Part shown: piece after piece, positions 1 through 5,834 of the stretch
How the letters are laid out: the number at the start of each line of letters is the position of its first letter
How positions within the stretch are numbered: position 1 is the stretch's first letter
DNA from: Ruminococcus sp.
GTDB taxonomy: Bacteria; Bacillota; Clostridia; Oscillospirales; Ruminococcaceae
Length of the DNA stretch: 6,629 bases
Assembly (NCBI GenBank): GCA_003446315.1
Contig: DMBA01000150.1
Span: 1-6,629 of the forward strand
Direction: 5' to 3'
Notes under the pieces: generated by a model
What the model saw: the letters and a program-made list of their open reading frames with translations, nothing else
What the model was told of the DNA's origin: nothing
The model's database searches: none
Program-made: the position numbers and the translations under genes

Positions 1-64
<64 letters not shown>

Positions 65-81
65 GAATTGGGTACTTGAAT

Positions 82-110
82 ATTATAGCACAAAAAGCAA
101 AAAAAGTCAA
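82..110 (-). promoter_or_regulatory. sigma-A-type promoter of the tRNA-Val gene
   Basis: On the minus strand a -35 box TTGACT (110-105) and a perfect -10 box TATAAT (87-82) are separated by exactly 17 bases. Transcription would start near 75, about 10 bases before the mature tRNA 5' end. The near-consensus match fits a strong constitutive stable-RNA promoter. It lies just after the terminator of the rhomboid operon, so the tRNA is independently transcribed. Confidence 0.9.
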
Positions 111-130
111 GCCCTAAAATCAAAAAAGAT

Positions 131-169
131 GAAAAAAAGAACATCCTGCGGTAAAATACACGCAGGATG
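131..169 (-). terminator. rho-independent terminator of the muramidase-flavin reductase-rhomboid operon
   Basis: A perfect 9-bp stem, CATCCTGCG (169-161) with CGCAGGATG (150-142), encloses a 10-base loop. On the minus strand it is followed at once by TTCTTTTTTTC (141-131). It starts 8 bases after the rhomboid stop codon at 177. The U-tract exists only on the minus strand, so it acts in that direction. Confidence 0.9.
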
Positions 170-176
170 CAGGAAA

Positions 177-773
177 TCAGATTGTATTTTCGGGTTCTTT
201 CGCAGGTTTGGTAATGATCCAACCGAAGAACGTACCGCAAAGACCGCCGATGATATGACCCATCTGGGAGATATTATCATCTGGATTCTGAATACCGTCG
301 ATGACCTCACCGCTGAGATAGATGATTGCAACGAGGATGAGGGTCAGCGGGATCTTTCCTTTTTGATAGTTTGCGAAGGAGCTGAGCAGGATGAGCATAA
401 AGGCGACACCGCTTGCACCGAGGAGTGCAGTACCGGGGAAGAAGATCATCTGGATCAAGCCGGTGACGAAGGCGGTCACAGCGATCATTTCGAGCAATTG
501 TTTCGAGCCGTATTTTTCTTCAAGCATCGGGCCGACGCACAGGATGAGGGTAAAATTCCCGATAAAGTGGGCATAATTGGCATGACCGAGGATATAGGTA
601 AAGATCCGGACATAGGTCAGGGGGCTGAGCAAACTGGAACGATAGACAGAAAAGAGCACTTTGTTTGCAGCGCCGTGCGTGAGGGTATCGAGCACGAGGG
701 CAATGGCAGAAATCAGCGCCATTGTGAGGATAACGGGTGCATTATACTGGATTTTGGGGAGAGCTTTTTTCAT
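177..773 (-). CDS. rhomboid family intramembrane serine protease
   Basis: A 198-residue polytopic membrane protein of the rhomboid family, proteases that cut transmembrane segments of substrate proteins inside the lipid bilayer. The catalytic serine is S121 in the GASG motif (119-122) and the catalytic histidine is H173 in a GH pair followed by IIGG. The motif H64-x4-H69-x3-N73 keeps the spacing of the conserved HxxxxHxxxN of E. coli GlpG, and R56 fits the loop-1 Arg, although the usual Trp before it is V55. About six hydrophobic segments are visible (near 13-31, 70-83, 93-112, 116-133, 141-156 and 170-187), which is the minimal rhomboid core with no added domain. The start is ATG 773: GGAG lies 8 bases upstream, whereas the in-frame GTG at 782 overlaps that Shine-Dalgarno. 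It is the last gene of a three-gene operon, starting 5 bases after the flavin reductase stop, so translational coupling is likely. Its substrate is unknown; the membrane-inserted signal sequence of the co-transcribed muramidase is one guess. Confidence 0.93.
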   Translation of the reverse strand: MKKALPKIQYNAPVILTMALISAIALVLDTLTHGAANKVLFSVYRSSLLSPLTYVRIFTYILGHANYAHFIGNFTLILCVGPMLEEKYGSKQLLEMIAVTAFVTGLIQMIFFPGTALLGASGVAFMLILLSSFANYQKGKIPLTLILVAIIYLSGEVIDGIQNPDDNISQMGHIIGGLCGTFFGWIITKPAKEPENTI

Positions 774-790
774 CAGGATCACTCCTTTTC
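771..790 (-). promoter_or_regulatory. ribosome binding site that sets the rhomboid start
   Basis: AAAAGGAG (789-782) is followed by the 8-base spacer TGATCCTG and ATG (773-771). The TGA in the spacer is the stop codon of the upstream flavin reductase gene (781-779). A ribosome finishing that gene would therefore sit on this site, which is the usual layout for translational coupling. Confidence 0.85.
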
Positions 791-1429
791 GGAAGATGGG
801 CGGCGTGCCTGCGCAGGATGCATGCCGTTCTGTTTTTTATGTTTCTTCTTTGATTTTTTCCGGACAGAGAAGCCGAAATCGCCGCATTTTCTGCCGAGTG
901 CGAAATACTCACCGTGCGCATAGGCGAGCAGACCGCTTTGCTGCAAATTGAGTTTTCCCTTGCTGTCAACGAGTTTTGCATCAGCGGAAACGCCGATGAT
1001 CTCCGCAAGGAACATATCATGTGAGCCGAGCCGGATGACCTGCGTGACTTTACAGGAGAGGCTGACGGGCGCTTCTGCGAGGATGGGTGCAGAGCCGAAT
1101 CCGGAGCTTACCGGATGCAGACCGCAGGCAGCGAATTTATCGAGATCCCTGCCGGAACGAACGCCGCAGAAATCGACAGATTTTGCAAGCGCAGTCGTGG
1201 GGAGATTCAGCGCAAATTCGCCGGATTCGCTGATGATGTCGTATGAGAATCTGGAAGGCCGCACAGCGATATAGGTCATAGGGGGATGCGTGCAGCAGAT
1301 GCCTGTCCAGGCGACTGTAAAGACATTTGGTTTTTCGAGTGTACCGCAGGTGACGAGCACAGGGGGAACAGGGGCGAGCAGCGCGCCGCCGTTCCAGGAG
1401 ATCTTCGGCGGAGCATTCTCATCATTCAT
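779..1429 (-). CDS. flavin reductase-like (FMN-binding split barrel) protein
   Basis: A 216-residue cytoplasmic protein of the flavin reductase-like / flavoredoxin group. These proteins bind FMN in a split beta-barrel and either reduce flavin with NAD(P)H or pass electrons as flavoredoxins. Family signatures are NVFTVAWTGICCTHPPM (about 35-51), IAVRPSRFSYDII (54-66, the flavin phosphate region), GEFALNLP (70-77), SVDFCGVRSGRDLDKF (84-99), GSHDMFLAEI (135-144) and AHGEYFALGRKCGDFGFSVRKK (171-192). The last is a typical clostridial C-terminal signature. The tail beyond residue 190 is strongly basic (KKSKKKHKK) and then low in complexity, longer than the conserved core needs. The ATG at 1429 has an AAAAAAGGAG ribosome site 11 bases upstream, a slightly long spacing. 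The gene starts 6 bases after the muramidase stop and ends 5 bases before the rhomboid start. The family is clear; the electron donor and acceptor are not. Confidence 0.9.
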   Translation of the reverse strand: MNDENAPPKISWNGGALLAPVPPVLVTCGTLEKPNVFTVAWTGICCTHPPMTYIAVRPSRFSYDIISESGEFALNLPTTALAKSVDFCGVRSGRDLDKFAACGLHPVSSGFGSAPILAEAPVSLSCKVTQVIRLGSHDMFLAEIIGVSADAKLVDSKGKLNLQQSGLLAYAHGEYFALGRKCGDFGFSVRKKSKKKHKKQNGMHPAQARRPSSEKE

Positions 1430-1450
1430 GCAGGATCACGCTCCTTTTTT
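1427..1450 (-). promoter_or_regulatory. ribosome binding site of the flavin reductase gene
   Basis: AAAAAAGGAG (1450-1441) is followed by an 11-base spacer, CGTGATCCTGC, and ATG (1429-1427). The TGA inside the spacer (1438-1436) is the stop codon of the muramidase gene. The GTG in the spacer is out of frame with the flavin reductase. The core GGAG..TGATCCTG recurs at the rhomboid start. Confidence 0.8.
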
Positions 1451-2866
1451 GGCACAGTCCAGCCGGATCTTTGCAGCGAGGTAGCCGGTTTCCATACGGA
1501 AGCAGGCACCGGAGACAATGCGGTAAAGGGGAGTTCGGTCGAGCTGGAGTTTCTGAAACAAAGCGGTTGTACGCGCACACATGGAACGGAAGGACCAGTG
1601 GTCATAATACCAGATGACAAATTTCCATTTTCGCAGATCTTTCGGCTCTGCGGAACGGACTTCTGTATCCGGCGGAACGGAATGCGGTGCTTCTGTCAAT
1701 GTTGCGGTTGTTTGGGAAGATGTTGCCGGAGCCGATGTTGCAGCGATCGTGGTAGAATCGGTTGATTCCGGCGGCATATCGCTGCCGTCCTCGGTAATGG
1801 AGAACGGGGCATCGACGACAGAGACGGCAGTATCGGAAGAATCGACGGCAGTGATCCGCAGTTCATATTCTCCGTCCGGAAGTGTGGCGAAAATGAGTTT
1901 TTTCGTAAAGAATCCGGTCAGTTTATATTCTTTTGCATGCGGATAGACGGTCACGGTCTGGATGGGGTCAGACTCATTATGGAGATCATAGATCGCGCCG
2001 GTAATGGTACGGAGCACATGATCGGAAGTGACGGTTCCGGCGATGGTAAAATTGGAACCGGCTTTCATATTGCCGGCAGGAAGGGCAGAATTGGTAATGA
2101 CGGCAGAATGATTGAAAAACTGGTAAGTATAGCAGATATTGCGGTCAACGGTGGTGCGGATGCCGTCACATTTTCCGCATCCGGAATACTGCCAGATGGT
2201 TGCTTCATCGGAGAGATCATGACCGGCAGGGCTTGCAAGACCGTTGATGGAATCGAAATAATTGGCTTCCCAGATGGGATAACCGGCTTCAATGAGCTGA
2301 TCGCGGTCGATGCACTCATGGAAGAAGGCAGAACTGGAATACACACCGGCAGTATGGCCTGCATCCTCAATGCGTTCCAGACCTGCAAGCAGCGCAGGCA
2401 TAAAGACATCCGGGGAGAGATGCTCCTGCCGTGCAGCCGATTCCATATCGAGAAAAACGGGCAATTCAAAGGATTTTCCCTTGAGACAGTCCAGCATATA
2501 GTCAACATCTTCAACGAATTCTTTTTCGGTCGCGGCATCGGTATAGATATAGCAGCCAAGGGGCATACCGGCAGCGCGTGCCTGCTCGTAATTCTGTTCG
2601 AAGCAGGGGTCAATTTCCCAGTCGTCATATTGGCGAATGACCTTGCAGCAGCGCAAAATCGCATATTTAATATCCGTATTTACGACGGTTTTCCAGTCGA
2701 TCTCCTCCTGATATTTGGAGACATCAATGCCGGGGATCTCGGCGGCAGCGGATGCATGGAGCAGCCGGTCTGCGGAAAAATCCGATGCAGGAAGCAATAA
2801 AAGCGGAAAAATCAGTGCCAGCATAATGACCAAAGCAGTCAAACGGCATATATGCAACTTCAACAA
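1436..2866 (-). CDS. secreted GH25 muramidase (lysozyme) with C-terminal unknown domain
   Basis: A 476-residue exported glycoside hydrolase family 25 protein, a family that cuts the MurNAc-GlcNAc beta-1,4 bond of peptidoglycan. Residues 1-42 form a signal peptide (basic start, long Leu/Ile core, then ASAAAE). The GH25 barrel spans about 45-250: GIDVSKYQ with D48, FLDME with the catalytic pair D140 and E142, IWEANY (198-203), IWQYSGCGKCDGI (224-236) and VDRN with D241. A beta-rich Ig-like module follows (about 262-358), then a Ser/Thr/Pro linker (360-402). The C-terminal domain (about 408-476) is rich in Trp, Tyr, Arg and Cys and I do not recognise it. The mature protein has 12 cysteines, including a CGKC pair. 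The start is a TTG, at 2866 or the adjacent 2863, with GGAG 6 or 9 bases upstream. The first in-frame ATG, at 2824, has no ribosome site and would remove the basic start of the signal peptide. It is first in a three-gene operon with its own promoter. Cell-wall remodelling or attack on other bacteria are both possible roles. Confidence 0.92.
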   Translation of the reverse strand: MLKLHICRLTALVIMLALIFPLLLLPASDFSADRLLHASAAAEIPGIDVSKYQEEIDWKTVVNTDIKYAILRCCKVIRQYDDWEIDPCFEQNYEQARAAGMPLGCYIYTDAATEKEFVEDVDYMLDCLKGKSFELPVFLDMESAARQEHLSPDVFMPALLAGLERIEDAGHTAGVYSSSAFFHECIDRDQLIEAGYPIWEANYFDSINGLASPAGHDLSDEATIWQYSGCGKCDGIRTTVDRNICYTYQFFNHSAVITNSALPAGNMKAGSNFTIAGTVTSDHVLRTITGAIYDLHNESDPIQTVTVYPHAKEYKLTGFFTKKLIFATLPDGEYELRITAVDSSDTAVSVVDAPFSITEDGSDMPPESTDSTTIAATSAPATSSQTTATLTEAPHSVPPDTEVRSAEPKDLRKWKFVIWYYDHWSFRSMCARTTALFQKLQLDRTPLYRIVSGACFRMETGYLAAKIRLDCAKKGA

Positions 2867-2901
2867 ACCACGCTCCTTTCACCCAAATTATAATCCTATC
2901 C

Positions 2902-2930
2902 ATTATACCATAAAACGGCGGAAAAAGCAA
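2902..2930 (-). promoter_or_regulatory. promoter of the muramidase operon (extended -10)
   Basis: On the minus strand, TTGCTT (2930-2925) is followed after 17 bases by TATAAT (2907-2902). TGG directly before the -10 gives an extended TGnTATAAT element. The predicted start near 2895 leaves a leader of about 29 bases containing GAAAGGAG (2880-2873). A second TATAAT at 2892-2887 has no obvious -35 partner. Confidence 0.85.
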
Positions 2931-3045
2931 GCGTTTTCTGAGAATATTCAAAAAAATGAGGCAAACTGCACTTTTTATGCAAAAAGGAGCGAAAAATGCA
3001 AAGAAGCGGCGGATTCCTGCATATTGGATAAAAAGCAAGGAATAC
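2931..3045. other. 115-base AT-rich spacer between the two divergent promoters
   Basis: This stretch separates the -35 boxes of the muramidase operon and the GH43-dockerin gene. It contains the 8-base palindrome GAATATTC (2942-2949), an inverted repeat CTTTTT-ATGC-AAAAAG (2971-2986), and two copies of ATGCAAA at 2977 and 2996. These could be regulator sites, but each is short enough to arise by chance in AT-rich DNA. I see no convincing gene here. Confidence 0.35.
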
Positions 3046-3074
3046 TTGACGAAAACTGCGGGATGCGCTATAAT
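3046..3074 (+). promoter_or_regulatory. sigma-A-type promoter of the GH43-dockerin gene
   Basis: TTGACG (3046-3051) and a perfect TATAAT (3069-3074) are separated by exactly 17 bases. Transcription should start near 3081, giving a leader of about 67 bases. The promoter lies inside the open frame that runs upstream to 2956, which argues that translation starts downstream at 3148. Confidence 0.9.
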
Positions 3075-3081
3075 GAAGGCA

Positions 3082-3140
3082 GAGGCGGGAAAATGCCTCA
3101 TAAATGATCGGATCGCATCAGATCCGGAGAAAAAAGGGGA
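3082..3140 (+). promoter_or_regulatory. 5' leader of the GH43-dockerin mRNA with two hairpins and ribosome site
   Basis: The leader holds GAGGC/GCCTC (3082-3086 with 3095-3099, 8-base loop) and CGGATC/GATCCG (3109-3114 with 3121-3126, 6-base loop). The ribosome site AAAAGGGGA (about 3132-3140) begins a few bases after the second stem, and its last G is 8 bases before ATG 3148. The first hairpin sits at the predicted 5' end, where it could protect the mRNA. I do not recognise a known riboswitch, and the leader is too short for most of them. Confidence 0.45.
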
Positions 3141-3147
3141 TAGAAAG

Positions 3148-5727
3148 ATGAAAAAACGGCGGCAAAAATGCAGGTTTGCGGCATTTTGTACCGGTGCCGC
3201 GCTGCTTTGGGGATTTCCGGCAGCGGTATCGGCAGCAGCGCCTGCGCAAAGTGCATTTTCGGCAATCTCTGAACAGATCGGACTTGCAGCAAATCTCTAT
3301 TGCATTGCAGACAGCGGGTCAGCCGATCATGCGGCACTGCAATGGGCGACCACGCTGGATGCATCACAATATACGCTTTACCGTTCGGTGGGCAATGATG
3401 CGCATTTTGAGCCGGTTTATACCGGAACCGGTACATCATGGTCGGATAACAGCATGCAGACCGGTCAGATCTATTACTATCAGCTTGCAGTCTCCGGCAA
3501 AAACGGCGTGCAGTATTCCGCCGTCAAATCGCTGGAACCCTGTGCGCTGCCGGACGGTCTGAATGTGTATGATAACCAGAAAGGCAGCAATCTGGTTTAT
3601 GAGACAAGCGGTTATCATGTCGGCAATACTTATTATAGTTATGCGCTGCGCAGTCACGGCGGTCAGCAGGATATTTATTTGGAAGAAACAACATCCTCTG
3701 ACGGCAGACACTTCGGAAATGCCAGAAATGTGGCAGATTCTTCCCAGAACAGCGCACTTGCAAGCTGTAAGATCGAATCTGTGCATATTGAATATCTGCC
3801 TTATGCAAATAAGGTGGTCGTGTGGGCGCACTGGGAAAAACCAAGCGGCTACAGCGACGGAAAAGCGCTGGTCATCACCGGAACACCGGGCGGTCAGTTC
3901 ACCGTGCATCATGTGTATAATCCGCTGAATATTCAGGTGCGGGATATGGCGATCTTCTTTGACGATGACGCAGACCATACCGGTTATCTGATCGCTGCCG
4001 CCAACAAAGAAGGACAGGGCGCAAATGCGACCATCTATATTTTTAAGATGAATGCAGGCTATAACGATGTTACCGAAGTCGTGAAGACCCTGCATGAAGA
4101 TCAATACCGCGAATTCCCGAATCTCATCAAGCGCGGCGGCTATTATTTCCTGTTTACATCGCAGGCAGCGGGCTGGTATCCAAGCAGCGGCGCATATACC
4201 GTGACGAATGATATTGCGGGAAAATGGAGCGAATTGCGCAGCATCGGCAACAGTTCCACCTTTTCCTCGCAGTCCGGCTGGATCGTGAATTTGCAGGATC
4301 AGAATTATCTCATGCATGCTTACCGCTGGCTGCGGGCATCTTCCACCAGCGGCACAACGCTTTGTCCGCTGTATTTTGACAATGGCTTTGCATTTTATGA
4401 TTATTACCCGTCATTCCGCTACAGCACCAAAACCGGCGCACTCTATCCGGTGCAGGAAGGCGTGCTGCTCTCGCAGGATCATCCGGCATCGGCATCGCTT
4501 GCTGCAAAGTCCGATACCGCACCGCAAAAAGCGTTTGACGGCTCTTATCAGTCTTCGTTCACCGTGATCGGCGATCATAAGAAATGGCCCTTCTATTTGC
4601 AGGTCGATCTGGAACAGGTCTGTTCGCTTGCCAATATCCAGACCTCGTGGTATATCTGCAAAGGCTCGGAAGGATACTATACTTATACGGTGGAAGGCAG
4701 CACGGACGGCATCCACTGGACAAAATTGCTCGATCATACCGATCAAAACAGCGATGTGGTCAACAGCACTTACGGCTTCAACAGCGATATGCTGACCGGA
4801 GAAGCGCGGTATGTGCGGCTGAATGTCAAAAATGCGACTTTGCATAACAATCCGGACAACAACTGGTATACGCCGACTGTATACGAAATGAAAGTGTTCG
4901 GCAAGCCGCTGCGTGCTGCTGATATGCCGCTGCCGGCAGTCGCATATGATTTTGCAGCCGCAAACGGCAGAACAGTCCCCGATATCAGCGGAAACGGCGG
5001 TGATCTGACACTCGCAGGCGGCGCGGCGATCGCTGCGGATCCGGAAAAAGGCAATGTGCTCCGCCTGAGCAGCGATGCTGCGGATTATGCCGAACTGCCG
5101 CAGGGCTTGCTGGACGGCGCTTCGGAATATACCGTTGTGATGGATGCAAAATCCGATGCGGACGGCGATTTCTTTACCTTCGCTTCCGGTCAGAGCCGCG
5201 ATAAATATGCCTTTTTCAAGATTGCACAGGATCATTTCCGCTTCCAGACAACCACCGATACATGGCGCGGCGAAAGCGGCTTCCGATATGATCTGGACGG
5301 CACAAAATGGCATCGGTTTGTTTTGTCGGTCAGCGGCGGCAGCGCAAGACTCTATATTGACGGCGTTCGTGTCTCCGAAAGCACCGATCTGACCACAAGC
5401 CCTGCGGATATGGGCAGCAATCAGCTTTGCTATCTGGGCAAATCATTCTATTCCGAGGATATCGGCTATCAGGGTCTTTTGGATAATGTTGCGGTTTATC
5501 GGCAGGCGCTGACCGAAAAGGAAGTGCAGCAATTGTGCAGAAATGCAGCGGTAAAAGGCGATGTCAATGCGGACGGCGTGTGTGATATTGCAGATGCCGT
5601 GATGCTGCAAAAATATCTGCTGGACGGCGGAACCGTGACCGATTGGCAGGCGGGCGATCTGGACGGAAACGGCAGACTCCATGCGGCTGATCTGACTTTG
5701 CTCAAACGGCTCCTGCATGGAATTTAA
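3148..5727 (+). CDS. secreted GH43-type glycosidase with Fn3, F5/8C, LamG and dockerin domains
   Basis: An 859-residue exported enzyme that should attach to a cellulosome scaffoldin. In order: signal peptide (1-29, basic start, VSA cleavage); Fn3-like domain (about 45-132); GH43-type five-bladed propeller (about 135-440); F5/8 type C / CBM32-like domain (about 445-586); LamG/concanavalin-like domain (about 594-797); type I dockerin (803-858). The propeller resembles exo-beta-1,3-galactanases (GH43_24-like): SHGG at 169-171, KIES with E210, VVVWAHWE (223-230), RDMAIFFDDD with D266, QYREFPNLIKRGGYYFLFTS with E322 as the probable general acid, and SQSGW with Q375 where that group uses Gln as the base. 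The expected substrate is therefore a beta-1,3-galactan backbone such as arabinogalactan, by inference. Dockerin loops are D805-N807-D809-V811-D813-D816 and D837-D839-N841-R843-H845-D848. ATG 3148 is chosen because it has a ribosome site, a typical signal peptide follows, and the promoter lies upstream. The gene appears monocistronic, divergent from the muramidase operon and convergent with sigE. The exact GH43 subfamily is uncertain. Confidence 0.9.
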   Translation: MKKRRQKCRFAAFCTGAALLWGFPAAVSAAAPAQSAFSAISEQIGLAANLYCIADSGSADHAALQWATTLDASQYTLYRSVGNDAHFEPVYTGTGTSWSDNSMQTGQIYYYQLAVSGKNGVQYSAVKSLEPCALPDGLNVYDNQKGSNLVYETSGYHVGNTYYSYALRSHGGQQDIYLEETTSSDGRHFGNARNVADSSQNSALASCKIESVHIEYLPYANKVVVWAHWEKPSGYSDGKALVITGTPGGQFTVHHVYNPLNIQVRDMAIFFDDDADHTGYLIAAANKEGQGANATIYIFKMNAGYNDVTEVVKTLHEDQYREFPNLIKRGGYYFLFTSQAAGWYPSSGAYTVTNDIAGKWSELRSIGNSSTFSSQSGWIVNLQDQNYLMHAYRWLRASSTSGTTLCPLYFDNGFAFYDYYPSFRYSTKTGALYPVQEGVLLSQDHPASASLAAKSDTAPQKAFDGSYQSSFTVIGDHKKWPFYLQVDLEQVCSLANIQTSWYICKGSEGYYTYTVEGSTDGIHWTKLLDHTDQNSDVVNSTYGFNSDMLTGEARYVRLNVKNATLHNNPDNNWYTPTVYEMKVFGKPLRAADMPLPAVAYDFAAANGRTVPDISGNGGDLTLAGGAAIAADPEKGNVLRLSSDAADYAELPQGLLDGASEYTVVMDAKSDADGDFFTFASGQSRDKYAFFKIAQDHFRFQTTTDTWRGESGFRYDLDGTKWHRFVLSVSGGSARLYIDGVRVSESTDLTTSPADMGSNQLCYLGKSFYSEDIGYQGLLDNVAVYRQALTEKEVQQLCRNAAVKGDVNADGVCDIADAVMLQKYLLDGGTVTDWQAGDLDGNGRLHAADLTLLKRLLHGI

Positions 5728-5738
5728 CATCAAAAAAT

Positions 5739-5769
5739 AAGCGGCGTTCCAAAACACGGAACGCCGCTT
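5739..5769. terminator. bidirectional terminator between the GH43-dockerin gene and sigE
   Basis: A perfect 12-bp stem, AAGCGGCGTTCC (5739-5750) with GGAACGCCGCTT (5758-5769), encloses the 7-base loop AAAACAC. On the minus strand it is followed by TTATTTTTTG, a good U-tract that ends sigE. On the plus strand the tract is weaker (TTTAT), but the stem lies 11 bases after the dockerin gene stop. It therefore probably serves both convergent genes and is stronger for sigE. Confidence 0.9.
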
Positions 5770-5834
5770 TATCTGTCGGGAACCATATCGCTGACACGAT
5801 GATTGACATTGGGTTCGCCAAGGAGACATTTCTT

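Noticed and set aside
774..782. GTG at 782 as the rhomboid start
   Set aside because: It overlaps the Shine-Dalgarno GGAG, while ATG 773 lies at the right distance from it.
1937..2800. 287-codon plus-strand open frame opposite the muramidase gene
   Set aside because: It is fully antisense to a well-supported GH25 gene and its protein shows no recognisable domain.
2985..3031. 11-codon open frame (MQRSGGFLHIG) behind a good AAAAAGGAG site
   Set aside because: It lies upstream of the identified promoter, has no promoter of its own that I can see, and is too short to support.
2956..3147. 64-residue N-terminal extension of the GH43-dockerin protein
   Set aside because: The promoter at 3046-3074 lies inside this stretch, the translation is lysine-rich without features, and a proper signal peptide with a ribosome site begins at 3148.
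3436..4317. 293-codon minus-strand open frame inside the GH43 gene (and a similar one at 4411-5313)
   Set aside because: Both lie antisense to a multidomain gene whose sense translation is well supported; they have no ribosome site and no recognisable domains.
5443..5829. 128-codon minus-strand open frame beginning just after sigE, considered as a sigG-like gene
   Set aside because: Its translation does not resemble SigG or any sigma factor, it crosses the terminator hairpin, and it lies antisense to the dockerin region.
5803..5831. Plus-strand promoter starting with a perfect TTGACA between the terminator and sigE
   Set aside because: The bases 17 positions later (ACATTT) do not form a -10 box, and any transcript would run antisense to sigE.
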